From Geomonas edaphica (lineage in GTDB: Bacteria > Desulfobacterota > Desulfuromonadia > Geobacterales > Geobacteraceae), in assembly GCF_004917075.1 (NCBI RefSeq), contig NZ_SSYB01000002.1, forward strand, positions 333,766-397,765: a stretch of DNA of 64,000 bases, read 5' to 3'. Both the position numbers and the translations under genes were made by a program. This document shows positions 48,913 through 57,055 of this stretch, piece after piece (within the stretch, counting starts at the first letter, position 1; every line of letters starts with the position of its first letter). A model generated the notes under the pieces. It was not told where the DNA came from. It saw nothing but the letters and a program-made list of their open reading frames with translations, and made no database searches.

Positions 48913-50133
48913 ATGGTAGAGGACGCCTTATCGTTTTGGACGGAGATACAGCGCTACGAAGACCTGCTGGCCAAGGACGCCAAGTCGCTGTGTTTCGCAC
49001 CGCTCTCCGAACTGTACCGGAAGCTCGGGCTTTTGGACGACGCCATCTCTGTTGCCCGTAAAGGGTGCGCCGCCCATCCCGAATACCCCCTCGGGTTTCT
49101 CGCCCTGGGCAACGCCTGCTATGCGAAGGGGGAGTCCGCGGATGCCTGCCAGGCACTCGAGAAGGCGGTAGAGCTCAAGCCGGACCACATCCAGGCCATG
49201 AAGCTTTTGAGCCAGATTTATGTCGAGCTGGGCCGGATCGACGCGGCGCGCGACATCCTGGGACGCGTCCTGCAGCGGGACCCCGAGGACCTCGAAAGCA
49301 CCATGCTGCTGAACTCGATCGCTTCGGCCGCTTCCGCCGCTTCCTCGGAAGAGGAGATCATTGAGGATGTAGAAATCATCGAGGAGCTTGAAGAGGTGAT
49401 CGAAGAGCCACCCTACTTAGCTCCGGCGATGAGTGTGTCCCAGCCTGCTTCGGCATCAGTGCCCAAAGCGGCGGAACAGATACCGGTGCCCGAACCCGAA
49501 GACGACGATCTTTGGGCCATCGAGGACCTCGAAGGGGAGCCGGAGTTGGCGGAAGCACCCCCGGCTGCCGCGTCCCGTCCGGGCGCACCGGACCCGCTGA
49601 CGACCGCGACCCTTGCCGAACTCTACGTATCGCAGGGCTTCCTTGAGAAGGCGCAGAACATCTATCGCGAGCTCCTCACCGCCCATCCCGGCAACCAGCA
49701 GTACCGTTTAAGGCTCGAGGAACTGACCGAACTGCAGGAGCTGCAGCTTGGGCCGGCGGAACTCGCGTCGGGACAGCCGTCCGCTCAACAGCCGGCTGCA
49801 ACACCGCCTTCCGCGGCACCGGCAACACCGCAAGCAGCGTCCGCGCCGGTGGCTGTTGCTCCGGAGCTTTTCGTCGAGCCGGCCGGTCTCGCCGAGGCGG
49901 CAGCAACGGTGGTGGCGCCCTTTGCACCTTCGTTGCCCACCGCCTCCGAAGAGATCCCCGCTGCCGCAGCAGGTTTATCCGCTGCCTTTGCCGGGATGGA
50001 ATCACCTGCGGAACAGGAGGCTGCTCCGCTTGAACACCCTCGTCACGAAGACGCAGGTGGGACGGAAGGGGGCGTGGAAAGCGCCTTGGAGCGCTGGCTG
50101 GAAAACATAAGGAGAAGAAAAGATGGGGTTTAA
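48913..50133 (+). CDS. TPR protein with acidic DDLW motif
   Basis: The 406-residue protein starts with three to four TPR units (FAPLSELYRKLGLLDDAI; FLALGNACYAKGESADAC; MKLLSQIYVELGRIDAAR), followed by an acidic stretch (EEEIIEDVEIIEELEEV). A DDDLWAIEDLEG motif, one more TPR (LAELYVSQGFLEKAQNIYR), an Ala/Pro-rich disordered tail and a basic C-terminal helix (LERWLENIRRRK) complete it. It overlaps the following roadblock/LC7 gene by 11 bases, so the two products probably act together. The DLW patch resembles patches in the disordered part of the RomR-like protein at 14498-15808. It most likely serves as a scaffold. Confidence 0.85.
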   Translation: MVEDALSFWTEIQRYEDLLAKDAKSLCFAPLSELYRKLGLLDDAISVARKGCAAHPEYPLGFLALGNACYAKGESADACQALEKAVELKPDHIQAMKLLSQIYVELGRIDAARDILGRVLQRDPEDLESTMLLNSIASAASAASSEEEIIEDVEIIEELEEVIEEPPYLAPAMSVSQPASASVPKAAEQIPVPEPEDDDLWAIEDLEGEPELAEAPPAAASRPGAPDPLTTATLAELYVSQGFLEKAQNIYRELLTAHPGNQQYRLRLEELTELQELQLGPAELASGQPSAQQPAATPPSAAPATPQAASAPVAVAPELFVEPAGLAEAAATVVAPFAPSLPTASEEIPAAAAGLSAAFAGMESPAEQEAAPLEHPRHEDAGGTEGGVESALERWLENIRRRKDGV

Positions 50134-50485
50134 GGCAATCCTGCGGGAGATCGTCGAGGAGAGCGGAGGGGGCCTGGGCGGGGTCATCATGGGTTATGAC
50201 GGCATCGCCATCGAGGAGTACCTGCGAGAGGAGAGTGGCGTGGACGTGCAGACCATGACCATCGAATACGCCTCGGTGCTCAAGGAGATCAAAAGAACGG
50301 TCGGCGTGCTGAAGACCGGTGACCTGGAAGAGGTTTCCATCATCAGTGAGAGGTGCTGCGTCATCGTGCGCGGCATAAGCGATGAGTTCTTCGTGTCTTT
50401 GGTGCTTCCTGCCGACGGCAACTTCGGAAAGGCCCGCTACCTTTTGAAACGTGCAGCACCTGGCCTCAGGGAGGAACTCAAATGA
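50123..50485 (+). CDS. Roadblock/LC7 domain protein (MglB-like)
   Basis: The 120-residue protein is a single roadblock/LC7 domain: [29 protein letters not shown], then [20 protein letters not shown] and [20 protein letters not shown]-like strands. Such proteins (MglB, EgoS families) dimerise and regulate small Ras-like GTPases such as MglA. No GTPase gene is present in this window. Overlaps with the TPR gene upstream and aroQ downstream indicate co-translation. Confidence 0.88.
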   Translation: MGFKAILREIVEESGGGLGGVIMGYDGIAIEEYLREESGVDVQTMTIEYASVLKEIKRTVGVLKTGDLEEVSIISERCCVIVRGISDEFFVSLVLPADGNFGKARYLLKRAAPGLREELK

Positions 50486-50931
50486 GCGCGGCCAAGCTGA
50501 AGGTGCTCGTTTTACACGGCCCGAACCTGAACCTCCTTGGGGTCAGGGAGCCCGGTGTCTACGGCACCATGACCCTTGAGGGGATCAACAAGGAGCTTAC
50601 CGCGCTGGCCGAAGAGTTGTCGCTTGACCTCAAAATACTGCAAAGCAACAGCGAAGGCGACCTGGTGGACGCCATCCAGGGGGCCATGGCGGACTGCCGC
50701 GGCATCCTGATAAACCCCGCCGCTTATACCCACACGAGCGTTGCCATCCGTGACGCGATCGCTGCCACGGCGCTTCCGGCCGTGGAGGTACACCTCTCCA
50801 ACGTCCATGCCCGGGAAGCCTTCCGAAGCCACAGTTATATCGCCCCGGTGGCGGTCGGCCAGATCTGCGGTTTCGGCGCCGACAGCTACCTTTTGGGGCT
50901 CAGAGCCCTTGCCAAACGGCTGGGAAAATAA
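50482..50931 (+). CDS. aroQ: 3-Dehydroquinate dehydratase, type II
   Basis: AroQ removes water from 3-dehydroquinate by the trans-elimination route. The 149-residue protein shows [19 protein letters not shown] (with the catalytic Tyr), [29 protein letters not shown] (with the conserved His) and [15 protein letters not shown]. The length is typical. It overlaps the roadblock gene by four bases. Confidence 0.98.
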   Translation: MSAAKLKVLVLHGPNLNLLGVREPGVYGTMTLEGINKELTALAEELSLDLKILQSNSEGDLVDAIQGAMADCRGILINPAAYTHTSVAIRDAIAATALPAVEVHLSNVHAREAFRSHSYIAPVAVGQICGFGADSYLLGLRALAKRLGK

Positions 50932-50952
50932 GATTGTCTTACGGACGGAATT

Positions 50953-52020
50953 ATGATAGGTAACAGAATCCCCGCGGCCCGAGAGTGCCTGAAACGGTTC
51001 AACGCCGATCTGTTGCTGGTGACAAACCTCAGCAACATCAGGTATCTAACCGGCTTTACCGGCAGCGAGGCGCTGCTCATTCTCTCTCCAGAAGACGGGT
51101 GGTTTCTCACCGATTCCCGTTACACCTCACAGGCGGGCGCCGAGGTCACGGGCGCAAAGGTCATCGAGTTCTCGAGCCGGATGGACGGGCTGGTCGAGCG
51201 GCTGCTAGAGCTCCGTCCGGCCAGGGTCGCCTTCGAGGCCGGCTCCACCACCGTCGCCTTCTACCAGGAACTCTGCGGAAAGACGCCGGGGATCGAATAC
51301 CTTCCCGCTGACGCGGAGCTAGCCGGTCTGCGCACCGTCAAGGATGCCGGCGAACTTGCGATCCTGGAGCAGGTAGCCGCTATCGCCTCCGAGGCGCTCC
51401 TCGAGACGGTGGCGCGCCTGAAGCCGCGCATGACCGAAGCCGAGGTCGCCTGGATGCTCGAAGTGGCGATGCGTGAAAAGGGGGCGGAAGGGAAATCCTT
51501 CGATTTCATTGTGGCCTCCGGCGAGCGCGGCGCGCTGCCGCACGGTCGGGCCTCGGAGAAGAAACTTGCCGCGGGAGAACTAGTCACCATAGATTTCGGT
51601 GCCATCTACCGGGGCTACTGCTCGGACGAGACGGTTACCGTCTGTCTGGGAGAACCCGACGCGAAGCAGCGCGAGGTGTACGAGACCGTTCTGGCGGCCC
51701 AGCGGGTGGCCATGGAGGCGGTGCATCCCGGTATGAGTTTCAAGGACCTGGACGCCAAGGCGCGCGACCTCATCGCGGGCAAAGGGTACGGGGCCTATTT
51801 CGGTCACGGCCTCGGGCACGGTGTCGGTATCGACATCCACGAACACCCGGGCGCGTCGCCGCGCAGCAAACACGTCATCCAGGAGGGGATGGTCTTCACC
51901 ATCGAGCCGGGGATTTACATCCCTGAGTGGGGTGGGGTCCGTATCGAGGACACCGTGGTCGTCGAGAAAAACTGCTGCCGCCCGATCACCAGGGTCCCCA
52001 AGGACCTGATCATAGTCTGA
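50953..52020 (+). CDS. M24-family metallopeptidase (Xaa-Pro aminopeptidase)
   Basis: The 355-residue enzyme has an N-terminal creatinase-like domain (ADLLLVTNLSNIRYLTGFTGS) and a pita-bread catalytic domain. The metal ligands are visible in VTIDFGAIYRGYCSDETVT (two Asp), GHGLGHGVGIDIHEHP (His), TIEPGIYIPE (Glu) and GGVRIEDT (Glu). It removes N-terminal residues before proline; peptide recycling is the likely role. It follows aroQ by 21 bases and precedes accB in a conserved order. A palindromic repeat comes after its stop. Confidence 0.93.
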   Translation: MIGNRIPAARECLKRFNADLLLVTNLSNIRYLTGFTGSEALLILSPEDGWFLTDSRYTSQAGAEVTGAKVIEFSSRMDGLVERLLELRPARVAFEAGSTTVAFYQELCGKTPGIEYLPADAELAGLRTVKDAGELAILEQVAAIASEALLETVARLKPRMTEAEVAWMLEVAMREKGAEGKSFDFIVASGERGALPHGRASEKKLAAGELVTIDFGAIYRGYCSDETVTVCLGEPDAKQREVYETVLAAQRVAMEAVHPGMSFKDLDAKARDLIAGKGYGAYFGHGLGHGVGIDIHEHPGASPRSKHVIQEGMVFTIEPGIYIPEWGGVRIEDTVVVEKNCCRPITRVPKDLIIV

Positions 52021-52029
52021 CTTTGCAGT

Positions 52030-52114
52030 CCCCCTTTGCGAAGGGGGATTTAGGGGGATTTCAGTTGGGTTGGCAGAGGCAAATCCCCCCCGGCCCCCCT
52101 TCGCAAAGTGGGGA
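52030..52114. repeat. C5TTTGCGAAG5 paired-hairpin repeat (copy 1)
   Basis: The left arm is CCCCCTTTGCGAAGGGGG followed by ATTTAGGGGGATTT. The right arm is AAATCCCCCCCGG followed by CCCCCCTTCGCAAAGTGGGG, an imperfect inverse. A partial extra copy (CACAAAGTGGGGGGCC) follows at about 52131-52146. The same design recurs at 61013-61180. It lies in the gap between the M24 peptidase gene and accB and looks like a mobile or REP-type intergenic repeat. Confidence 0.8.
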
Positions 52115-52226
52115 GTTGGAAGTAGCCCATCACAAAGTGGGGGGCCTAAAGCGCAACGTTTGTTTTTAGGGGGGCTTCTCCGGCTGCAACGGGGCGGCCC
52201 ACAACCATGCAATAAAGGAGAAAGAT

Positions 52227-52709
52227 GTGGATATAAAAGACCTGAAGATGCTGATCAAGATGGTAACGGAGACCGACATCACCGAGTTCGAGCTGGAGAA
52301 CACCGACGAGAAGGTGGTCATCAAGAGAGGCTGCGCCGCTCCGCAGTTCCAGATGCAGGCGCCCGTCGCTTACCAGTATGCACCGGCCGCTCCTGTCGCT
52401 CCGGCCGCCGCCCCCGCAGCTCCGGCTGCCGCTTCCGCAGCAGCTCCGGCCGCTGCCGAGAAAGAGCAGGGCGACGTGATCACTTCCCCCATCGTCGGCA
52501 CCTTCTACCGCGCTCCCGCTCCGGAGGCTGCTGCCTACGTTGAAGTCGGCCAGATCGTGGAGAAGGGACAGGTGCTCTGCATCGTCGAGGCGATGAAGCT
52601 CATGAACGAGATCGAGGCGGAGTTCAAGTGCAAGATCCTCAAGATCTGCAAGGAGAACGCCCAGCCGGTCGAGTACGGCGACGCCCTGTTCGTGGTGGAG
52701 AAGCTGTAA
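52227..52709 (+). CDS. accB: Biotin carboxyl carrier protein of acetyl-CoA carboxylase
   Basis: This 160-residue carrier has the N-terminal MDIKDLKMLIKMVTETDITE segment of AccB, an Ala/Pro-rich hinge, and a biotinyl domain with EAMKLMNEIEAE (biotinylated Lys near 124). The start is GTG with AAAGGAG six bases upstream; the overlapping ATG two bases earlier is out of frame. It supplies malonyl-CoA for fatty-acid synthesis together with accC just downstream. The carboxyltransferase genes accA and accD are not in view. Confidence 0.98.
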   Translation: MDIKDLKMLIKMVTETDITEFELENTDEKVVIKRGCAAPQFQMQAPVAYQYAPAAPVAPAAAPAAPAAASAAAPAAAEKEQGDVITSPIVGTFYRAPAPEAAAYVEVGQIVEKGQVLCIVEAMKLMNEIEAEFKCKILKICKENAQPVEYGDALFVVEKL

Positions 52710-52711
52710 TC

Positions 52712-52778
52712 AAACAGATTTAGATGAAGATCGAGCCTTGGATTGCGTGCCGATCTGAATCTCGATCTTTATCTGTTT
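52712..52778. other. Two-part inverted repeat between accB and accC
   Basis: AAACAGAT (52712-52719) pairs with ATCTGTTT (52771-52778), and AGATCGAG (52728-52735) pairs with CTCGATCT (52761-52768). Both nest in one long stem with an asymmetric interior loop. It fills nearly the whole 82-bp gap. It might act as an RNA processing site or partial attenuator adjusting the accB to accC ratio; no T-run follows. Confidence 0.55.
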
Positions 52779-52791
52779 CCTGGAGACATCG

Positions 52792-54132
52792 ATGTTCCAT
52801 AAAATTCTTATCGCCAACCGGGGGGAGATTGCCCTCCGGATCATCAGGACCTGCAAGGAGATGGGGATCAAGACGGTTGCCGTCTACTCCTCTGCCGATG
52901 CAGAGTCGCTGCACGTAAAGCTCGCCGACGAGAGCGTCTGCATCGGACCGGCACCGAGCCTCTCCAGTTACCTGAACATCAACGCCATCATCTCCGCGGC
53001 GGAGCTGACCGACGCCGAGGCGATCCACCCCGGCTACGGCTTCCTCTCCGAAAACCCGCGCTTTGCCGAGATCTGCGAGAAGTGCGGCATCACCTTCATC
53101 GGCCCCACCGCCGAGAGCATGCGCATCATGGGTGACAAGATCTCCGCACGTCAGGCCGTCATCAAGGTCGGCGTACCCATCCTCCCCGGCACCAAGGAGG
53201 GGGTGAACGACGTCAACGAGGCGATCAAAGTTGCCAAGGAGATCGGCTTCCCCGTCATCATCAAGGCGACGGCGGGAGGCGGCGGGCGCGGCATGAAGAT
53301 CGTGCACTCGCCGGCGGCTCTTCCGAACGCCTTCATGACCGCAAGGTCCGAGGCGCAGACCGGCTTCGGCAACCCCGAGGTCTACATCGAGCGCTACTGC
53401 GAAAACCCGCGCCACGTCGAGATCCAGGTGCTTGCCGACAAGCACGGCAACGTCATCCATCTTGGGGAGCGTGACTGCTCGATTCAGCGCCGTCACCAGA
53501 AGGTGATCGAGGAGGCCCCCTCCACCGTCACCACTCCCGAGCTCAGGAAAAAGATGGGCGAGGCCGCGGTTGCGGCGGCGAAGGCCGTCAACTACTCGAG
53601 CGTCGGCACCATGGAGTTCCTGGTCGACAAGAAGAACAACTTCTACTTCATGGAAATGAACACCCGCGTCCAGGTGGAGCATCCGGTAACCGAGATGATC
53701 ACCGGCGTCGACATCGTGAAGGAGCAGATCCGCTCCGCCTACGGCGAAAAACTCCGTTACACCCAGGCAGACATCAAGATCAAGGGGCACGCCATAGAGT
53801 GCCGCATCAACGCCGAGGACTCGGTGAAGTTCACCCCGTGCCCCGGTAAGATCACCGATCACCACACCCCGGGGGGACTTGGCGTCCGTGTCGACTCCTT
53901 TGTCTACACCAACTACACCGTCGTTCCGCACTACGACTCGCTCATCGCGAAGCTCATCGTACATGCCGACACCAGGGATGAGGCGATCAAGCGTATGGCC
54001 CGTGCCCTCGACGAGTACATCGTCGACGGGATCAAGACCACCATCCCGTTCCACAAGCGGATCATGGCGAACAAGGACTTCATCGAAGGGAACATAGATA
54101 CCGGTTTCATTGAAAGGCTGGTGCTGGAGTAA
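52792..54132 (+). CDS. accC: Biotin carboxylase subunit of acetyl-CoA carboxylase
   Basis: AccC carboxylates biotin on AccB using ATP and bicarbonate. The 446-residue ATP-grasp enzyme shows [31 protein letters not shown], the glycine-rich loop [14 protein letters not shown], and [16 protein letters not shown] with the catalytic Glu/Arg residues. GGAG precedes the ATG. It is followed after three bases by gcvH. Confidence 0.99.
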   Translation: MFHKILIANRGEIALRIIRTCKEMGIKTVAVYSSADAESLHVKLADESVCIGPAPSLSSYLNINAIISAAELTDAEAIHPGYGFLSENPRFAEICEKCGITFIGPTAESMRIMGDKISARQAVIKVGVPILPGTKEGVNDVNEAIKVAKEIGFPVIIKATAGGGGRGMKIVHSPAALPNAFMTARSEAQTGFGNPEVYIERYCENPRHVEIQVLADKHGNVIHLGERDCSIQRRHQKVIEEAPSTVTTPELRKKMGEAAVAAAKAVNYSSVGTMEFLVDKKNNFYFMEMNTRVQVEHPVTEMITGVDIVKEQIRSAYGEKLRYTQADIKIKGHAIECRINAEDSVKFTPCPGKITDHHTPGGLGVRVDSFVYTNYTVVPHYDSLIAKLIVHADTRDEAIKRMARALDEYIVDGIKTTIPFHKRIMANKDFIEGNIDTGFIERLVLE

Positions 54133-54135
54133 ACT

Positions 54136-54525
54136 ATGGACTTTCCCGAAGAACTCAAATACAGCAAGGAACATCTCTGGGTGCGCGTCGAAGGTGACCG
54201 GGCTGTCATCGGCATCACCGATTACGCGCAGGTGGAGCTTGGCAACGTGACCTCGGTTGAGCTGCCGGAGCCGGGCGACGAACTGGAGCAGGACGACTCT
54301 TTCGGCTCCATAGAGGCGAGAAAAACGGTCGCCGAGCTCTACGCTCCGCTTTCCGGGACCGTTCTCGAGTCCAACTCCGAGCTCGCCACCGCACCGGAGT
54401 TCGTGAACGATGACCCTTATGACGGCGGCTGGCTGGTCGTCATCGAGATGGCCGACCCTGAGGAACTGAACCTCCTCATGTCCGCCGAGCTTTACGAGGA
54501 CACTGTCTCGGTCTCAGAAGAATAA
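54136..54525 (+). CDS. gcvH: Glycine cleavage system H protein (lipoyl carrier)
   Basis: The 129-residue protein has the H-protein signature KYSKEHLWVRVEGDRAVIGI and a lipoyl-lysine site at K63 (SIEARKTVAELYAP). No P-, T- or L-protein gene is nearby; instead it directly follows accBC. It may serve a glycine cleavage system encoded elsewhere, or act as a lipoyl carrier in lipoic acid assembly. A strong terminator follows, so it ends the operon. Confidence 0.95.
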   Translation: MDFPEELKYSKEHLWVRVEGDRAVIGITDYAQVELGNVTSVELPEPGDELEQDDSFGSIEARKTVAELYAPLSGTVLESNSELATAPEFVNDDPYDGGWLVVIEMADPEELNLLMSAELYEDTVSVSEE

Positions 54526-54550
54526 CAAGAAGTTGCACCCGATATACCAG

Positions 54551-54577
54551 AAAAGGCGAGAGATACTCTCGCCTTTT
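54551..54577 (+). terminator. Rho-independent terminator after gcvH
   Basis: A perfect 11-base stem, AAAAGGCGAGA / TCTCGCCTTTT, with a five-base loop ends in TTTTCGTTTTG. It closes the aro-acc-gcvH transcription unit. Confidence 0.9.
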
Positions 54578-54613
54578 CGTTTTGTTTCTTAAGCCTTATC
54601 CTGGAGCTTTGCC

Positions 54614-55435
54614 GTGACCATAAATATCGGACACATCAAGTACGCGAACTGCACCCCCATCTTCACCGCCCTCGAATCCCATTTTGACTGCACCGGCTAC
54701 CGTTTCGTGGACGGAGTCCCGGCGCAACTGAACGCGATGCTTAGGGCAGGCGGCATAGACTTAAGCCCTTCCTCGTCCATCGAATACGCCATGGCGCACG
54801 AGCAGTACTGCCTGTTGCCGGAGCTCTCCATCAGCGCCATAGGGCCGGTGAAGAGCGTCTTCATGTTCTCGCGCGTGCCGATCGAGGAGTTGGACGGCGC
54901 CGCCATCGGCCTCACCGCCGAATCGGACACCTCGGTCAACCTTCTGAAGGTGCTACTCGCCCGCAAGTACGGCTTCACTAACACCTTCGAACGCACCGCG
55001 CTCCCCCTTGCCGAGGCCCTGGAGCGCTTCCCCGGCCTGCTCCTCATCGGCGACTTGGCGCTCAAAGGGGCCGCCTCGGGTTCCGGTTTCTTTTGCTACG
55101 ACTTGGGGCAGCTCTGGCACGAGTTTACCGGGCTCCCCTTCGTGTTCGCCCTCTGGATCGTGCGGCGCGACGCGGCGCGCGAAAAGCACGCGGAGCTCAA
55201 GGCGCTTGCCAGGGACCTGGTGGCCGCCAAAAAGCTCGCGTATGACAGCTACGCCGAGATTGCTGCGGGAAGCGAGGAGCGCGCCTGGCTCAGCGAGGAG
55301 GCACTGGTGGATTACTGGCAGACCATCTCGTACGAGCTGACCGTGGCTCATCTGGAAGGGGCACGCCTTTTCTTCCGGTATGCCTTCGAGATGGGGCTGA
55401 TCCCGAGCCTGCCGGAGTTGCGTTTTCTGGAATAG
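54614..55435 (+). CDS. mqnA: Chorismate dehydratase of the futalosine menaquinone pathway
   Basis: MqnA removes water from chorismate to give 3-enolpyruvylbenzoate, the first step of the futalosine route to menaquinone. The 273-residue protein has the MqnA/MqnD periplasmic-binding-like fold signature: GHIKYANCTPIF at the N-terminus, FVDGVPAQLNAMLRAG, DLSPSSSIEYA, then LTAESDTSVNLLKVLL and LLIGDLALKG. The start is GTG. Chorismate supply from the adjacent aro genes fits. MqnD is closely related, but the N-terminal pattern favours MqnA. Confidence 0.88.
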   Translation: MTINIGHIKYANCTPIFTALESHFDCTGYRFVDGVPAQLNAMLRAGGIDLSPSSSIEYAMAHEQYCLLPELSISAIGPVKSVFMFSRVPIEELDGAAIGLTAESDTSVNLLKVLLARKYGFTNTFERTALPLAEALERFPGLLLIGDLALKGAASGSGFFCYDLGQLWHEFTGLPFVFALWIVRRDAAREKHAELKALARDLVAAKKLAYDSYAEIAAGSEERAWLSEEALVDYWQTISYELTVAHLEGARLFFRYAFEMGLIPSLPELRFLE

Positions 55436-55979
55436 GGGGGAAGAACCGGTTCAATTCCGGTTCCCGAGTTTTGAACCGCGGCTGCGTGAATTCAAAAGGC
55501 CCTTCAGACGTTTAAAAAAAATTTCCGGATTTCAAACGTGCCGACCTCGGGTTGATTTTCGTTTTTGAAGTTTCTCACCGCGTCTTGATGCGTTGAAAAA
55601 ATTTTCCGCCGTTTGAATTTTATTTTTTGAAGTTCAAACGTGCGGCCCTCGTGTTGAATTTTTTTTTTGGAGTTTCAAAACGCGTCATGACGAGTTGAAA
55701 AAAATTTCTGCCGTTTGAATTTTATTTTTTGAAGTTCAAACGTGCGGTCCTCGTGTTGAAATTTTTTTTTGGAGTTTCAAACCGCATCTTAACGAGTTGA
55801 AAAAAATTTCCGCCGTTTGAATTTTATTTTTTGAAGTTTAAACGCGCGTCCATCGATTTGAATTTCCGTTTTGAAATTTCAAACCGCATCTTAACGAGTT
55901 GAAAAAAATTTCTGTCGTTTGAAATTCACTTTTTTGATTTCAAACGCACGTCGGGCTCGTTCGTTTTAAACCAGCGCTT
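55436..55979. other. AT-rich gene-free region holding a tandem repeat array
   Basis: About 540 bp between the convergent mqnA and NUDIX genes has no coding potential. It begins with the hairpin GAACCGG-ttcaatt-CCGGTTC (55443-55463), probably a weak terminator. It continues with the 102-bp tandem array at 55510-55975. Composition is far more AT-rich than the surrounding genes. Confidence 0.75.
55510..55975. repeat. 102-bp tandem repeat array with internal TTTGAA/TTCAAA dyads
   Basis: Units start at 55592, 55694, 55796 and 55898, an exact 102-bp period. A shorter diverged unit comes before (from 55510, 82 bp), and the last unit is truncated near 55975. Units 1 and 2 differ at roughly 8 of 102 positions. 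Each full unit carries GTTGAAA, CGTTTGAA, TTCAAACG, GTTGAA and GTTTCAAA at offsets of about 0, 19, 39, 61 and 78, forming two hairpins per unit. No ORF, no CRISPR-like variable spacers and no T-rich terminator pattern explain it. Confidence 0.9.
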
Positions 55980-56438
55980 CTATAACTCTCCTGCCGCTTT
56001 TTTACTGCGATAGTCTGAAAGAATCCGTGCGTGGTCGAAGCAGAGTGGTTCGGGGAGTGCGTCGATGGGGAAGATGCCGAATGCTGCCGCATCGTCCCCC
56101 GCGTTGGGGGTGCCGGTGGCCGTGGCTACGTACACGGTCGAGATGTTGTGGCTGCGCTTATCGCGGGCCGGGTCCGAGTAGCATCCCAGCAGCCGCAACT
56201 GTTCTTCTTCCAGCTCGAGGCCGATCTCTTCCTGCATCTCCCGCACGGCCGCATGCTCCAGCGTTTCGCCGTAGTCGACAAACCCGCCCGGGATGGCCCA
56301 ACCCAAGGGCTCGTTCTTGCGCTCGATGAGCACGACCCCTTCGGGGAGTTCTACGATCACGTCCACGGTCGGCAGAGGGTTCCGGTACTGTTTGACCTTG
56401 GCACCGCACGCGGGGCAGGCGAGGAAGTCAAAAGGCAT
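55980..56438 (-). CDS. NUDIX hydrolase with N-terminal zinc ribbon
   Basis: The 152-residue enzyme has a CPAC pair (C8, C11) at the N-terminus. A complete Nudix box, G-x5-E-x7-REUxEExGU, spans 52-74 (GGFVDYGETLEHAAVREMQE then EIG). It would hydrolyse a nucleoside diphosphate linked to another moiety; the short zinc-ribbon-like start resembles ADP-ribose/NADH-type Nudix proteins. The start at 56438 has GGAGG upstream; a longer in-frame extension toward 56762 overlaps the neighbouring gene and is rejected. The substrate is not known. Confidence 0.92.
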   Translation of the reverse strand: MPFDFLACPACGAKVKQYRNPLPTVDVIVELPEGVVLIERKNEPLGWAIPGGFVDYGETLEHAAVREMQEEIGLELEEEQLRLLGCYSDPARDKRSHNISTVYVATATGTPNAGDDAAAFGIFPIDALPEPLCFDHARILSDYRSKKAAGEL

Positions 56439-56463
56439 CACTAGCCTCCAGTTCAATAGTTGA

Positions 56464-56499
56464 TACAAAAAAAGGGAGGACGTTTCGGTCCTCCCTTTT
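56464..56499 (-). terminator. Terminator between the PxxKW gene and the NUDIX gene
   Basis: The stem AAAAGGGAGGAC / GTCCTCCCTTTT with a six-base loop lies after the PxxKW gene. On the minus strand it is followed by a run of T residues. It is symmetrical enough to work in both directions. Confidence 0.85.
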
Positions 56500-56524
56500 A
56501 TGGTACAGCAGATTGTTCTGGGTA

Positions 56525-56818
56525 CTACTTCTTCTTCTTGGCGCCTGCAGCTTTCTTGGAAGCTTTGAGCGGGTTGATCTTGGCGTCGTCGGTCTTGATC
56601 TCGACCTTGACGTGGGTAGCGAAGTTGCAGATACCGCCGACCCACTTCTTCTCGGGGGCCGGGTATGCGCTGCAAACCTTCCCGATGGAGCCATCGACTA
56701 CCCTGTCGCAACCTTCGCAGTTCTCTACGATAAGCTGGCAGGAACCTTCGGTAAATACACAACCCTGTTTACCCCAGAAAGTGCACTCGGCACCAGGAAG
56801 TACGGTTTGACATTGCAT
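56525..56818 (-). CDS. PxxKW-family cysteine-rich protein
   Basis: The 97-residue protein has eight cysteines (QCQTVLPGAECTF, KQGCVF, GSCQLIVENCEGCDR, KVCSAY, GGICNF) and the motif PEKKW that names the PxxKW family of anaerobic deltaproteobacteria. A Lys/Ala-rich tail (KASKKAAGAKKKK) ends it. Metal or Fe-S binding is likely but unproven. GAGGAGG lies upstream of the ATG, and a good sigma-70-type promoter precedes it, suggesting steady expression. Confidence 0.88.
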   Translation of the reverse strand: MQCQTVLPGAECTFWGKQGCVFTEGSCQLIVENCEGCDRVVDGSIGKVCSAYPAPEKKWVGGICNFATHVKVEIKTDDAKINPLKASKKAAGAKKKK

Positions 56819-56861
56819 GTTTTAAGCCTCCTCAATTGCTTCGTAATCGTTGATAAAAGAC

Positions 56862-56891
56862 ACTCTACCAATTTCGAAAGAAAAATGTCAA
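56862..56891 (-). promoter_or_regulatory. Sigma-70-type promoter of the PxxKW gene
   Basis: On the minus strand TTGACA (complement of 56886-56891) and TAGAGT (complement of 56862-56867) are 18 bases apart, about 45 bp before the start codon. The -35 box is a perfect match to consensus. Confidence 0.65.
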
Positions 56892-56964
56892 CCCACTTTT
56901 TTCCCGAAAACTTGACTCTCCTACCGCATTGAATTAATCTCTAGTAATTATTCTATCGGGTCGC

Positions 56965-56994
56965 TTGGCACTCCTGTTTTCGATGTGTTATACA
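56965..56994 (+). promoter_or_regulatory. Probable sigma-70-type promoter of the phosphohexomutase gene
   Basis: TTGGCA and TATACA are separated by 18 bases, with the -10 box about 60 bp before the ATG. It lies in an AT-rich divergent region. Confidence 0.45.
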
Positions 56995-57055
56995 ACTCGA
57001 TACTGGACGTTTTGCCACAGCAGGTGGCCTTACTATCAATTGTCCTGGAGGGTTT

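Noticed and set aside
55443-55463. tRNA T-arm-like hairpin (ACCGG-TTCAATT-CCGGT)
   Set aside because: The T-loop consensus is met, but the rest of a tRNA would fall inside mqnA and no cloverleaf can be formed.
55510-55975. CRISPR array
   Set aside because: The repeat is 102 bp long with no variable spacers, and no cas genes are present.
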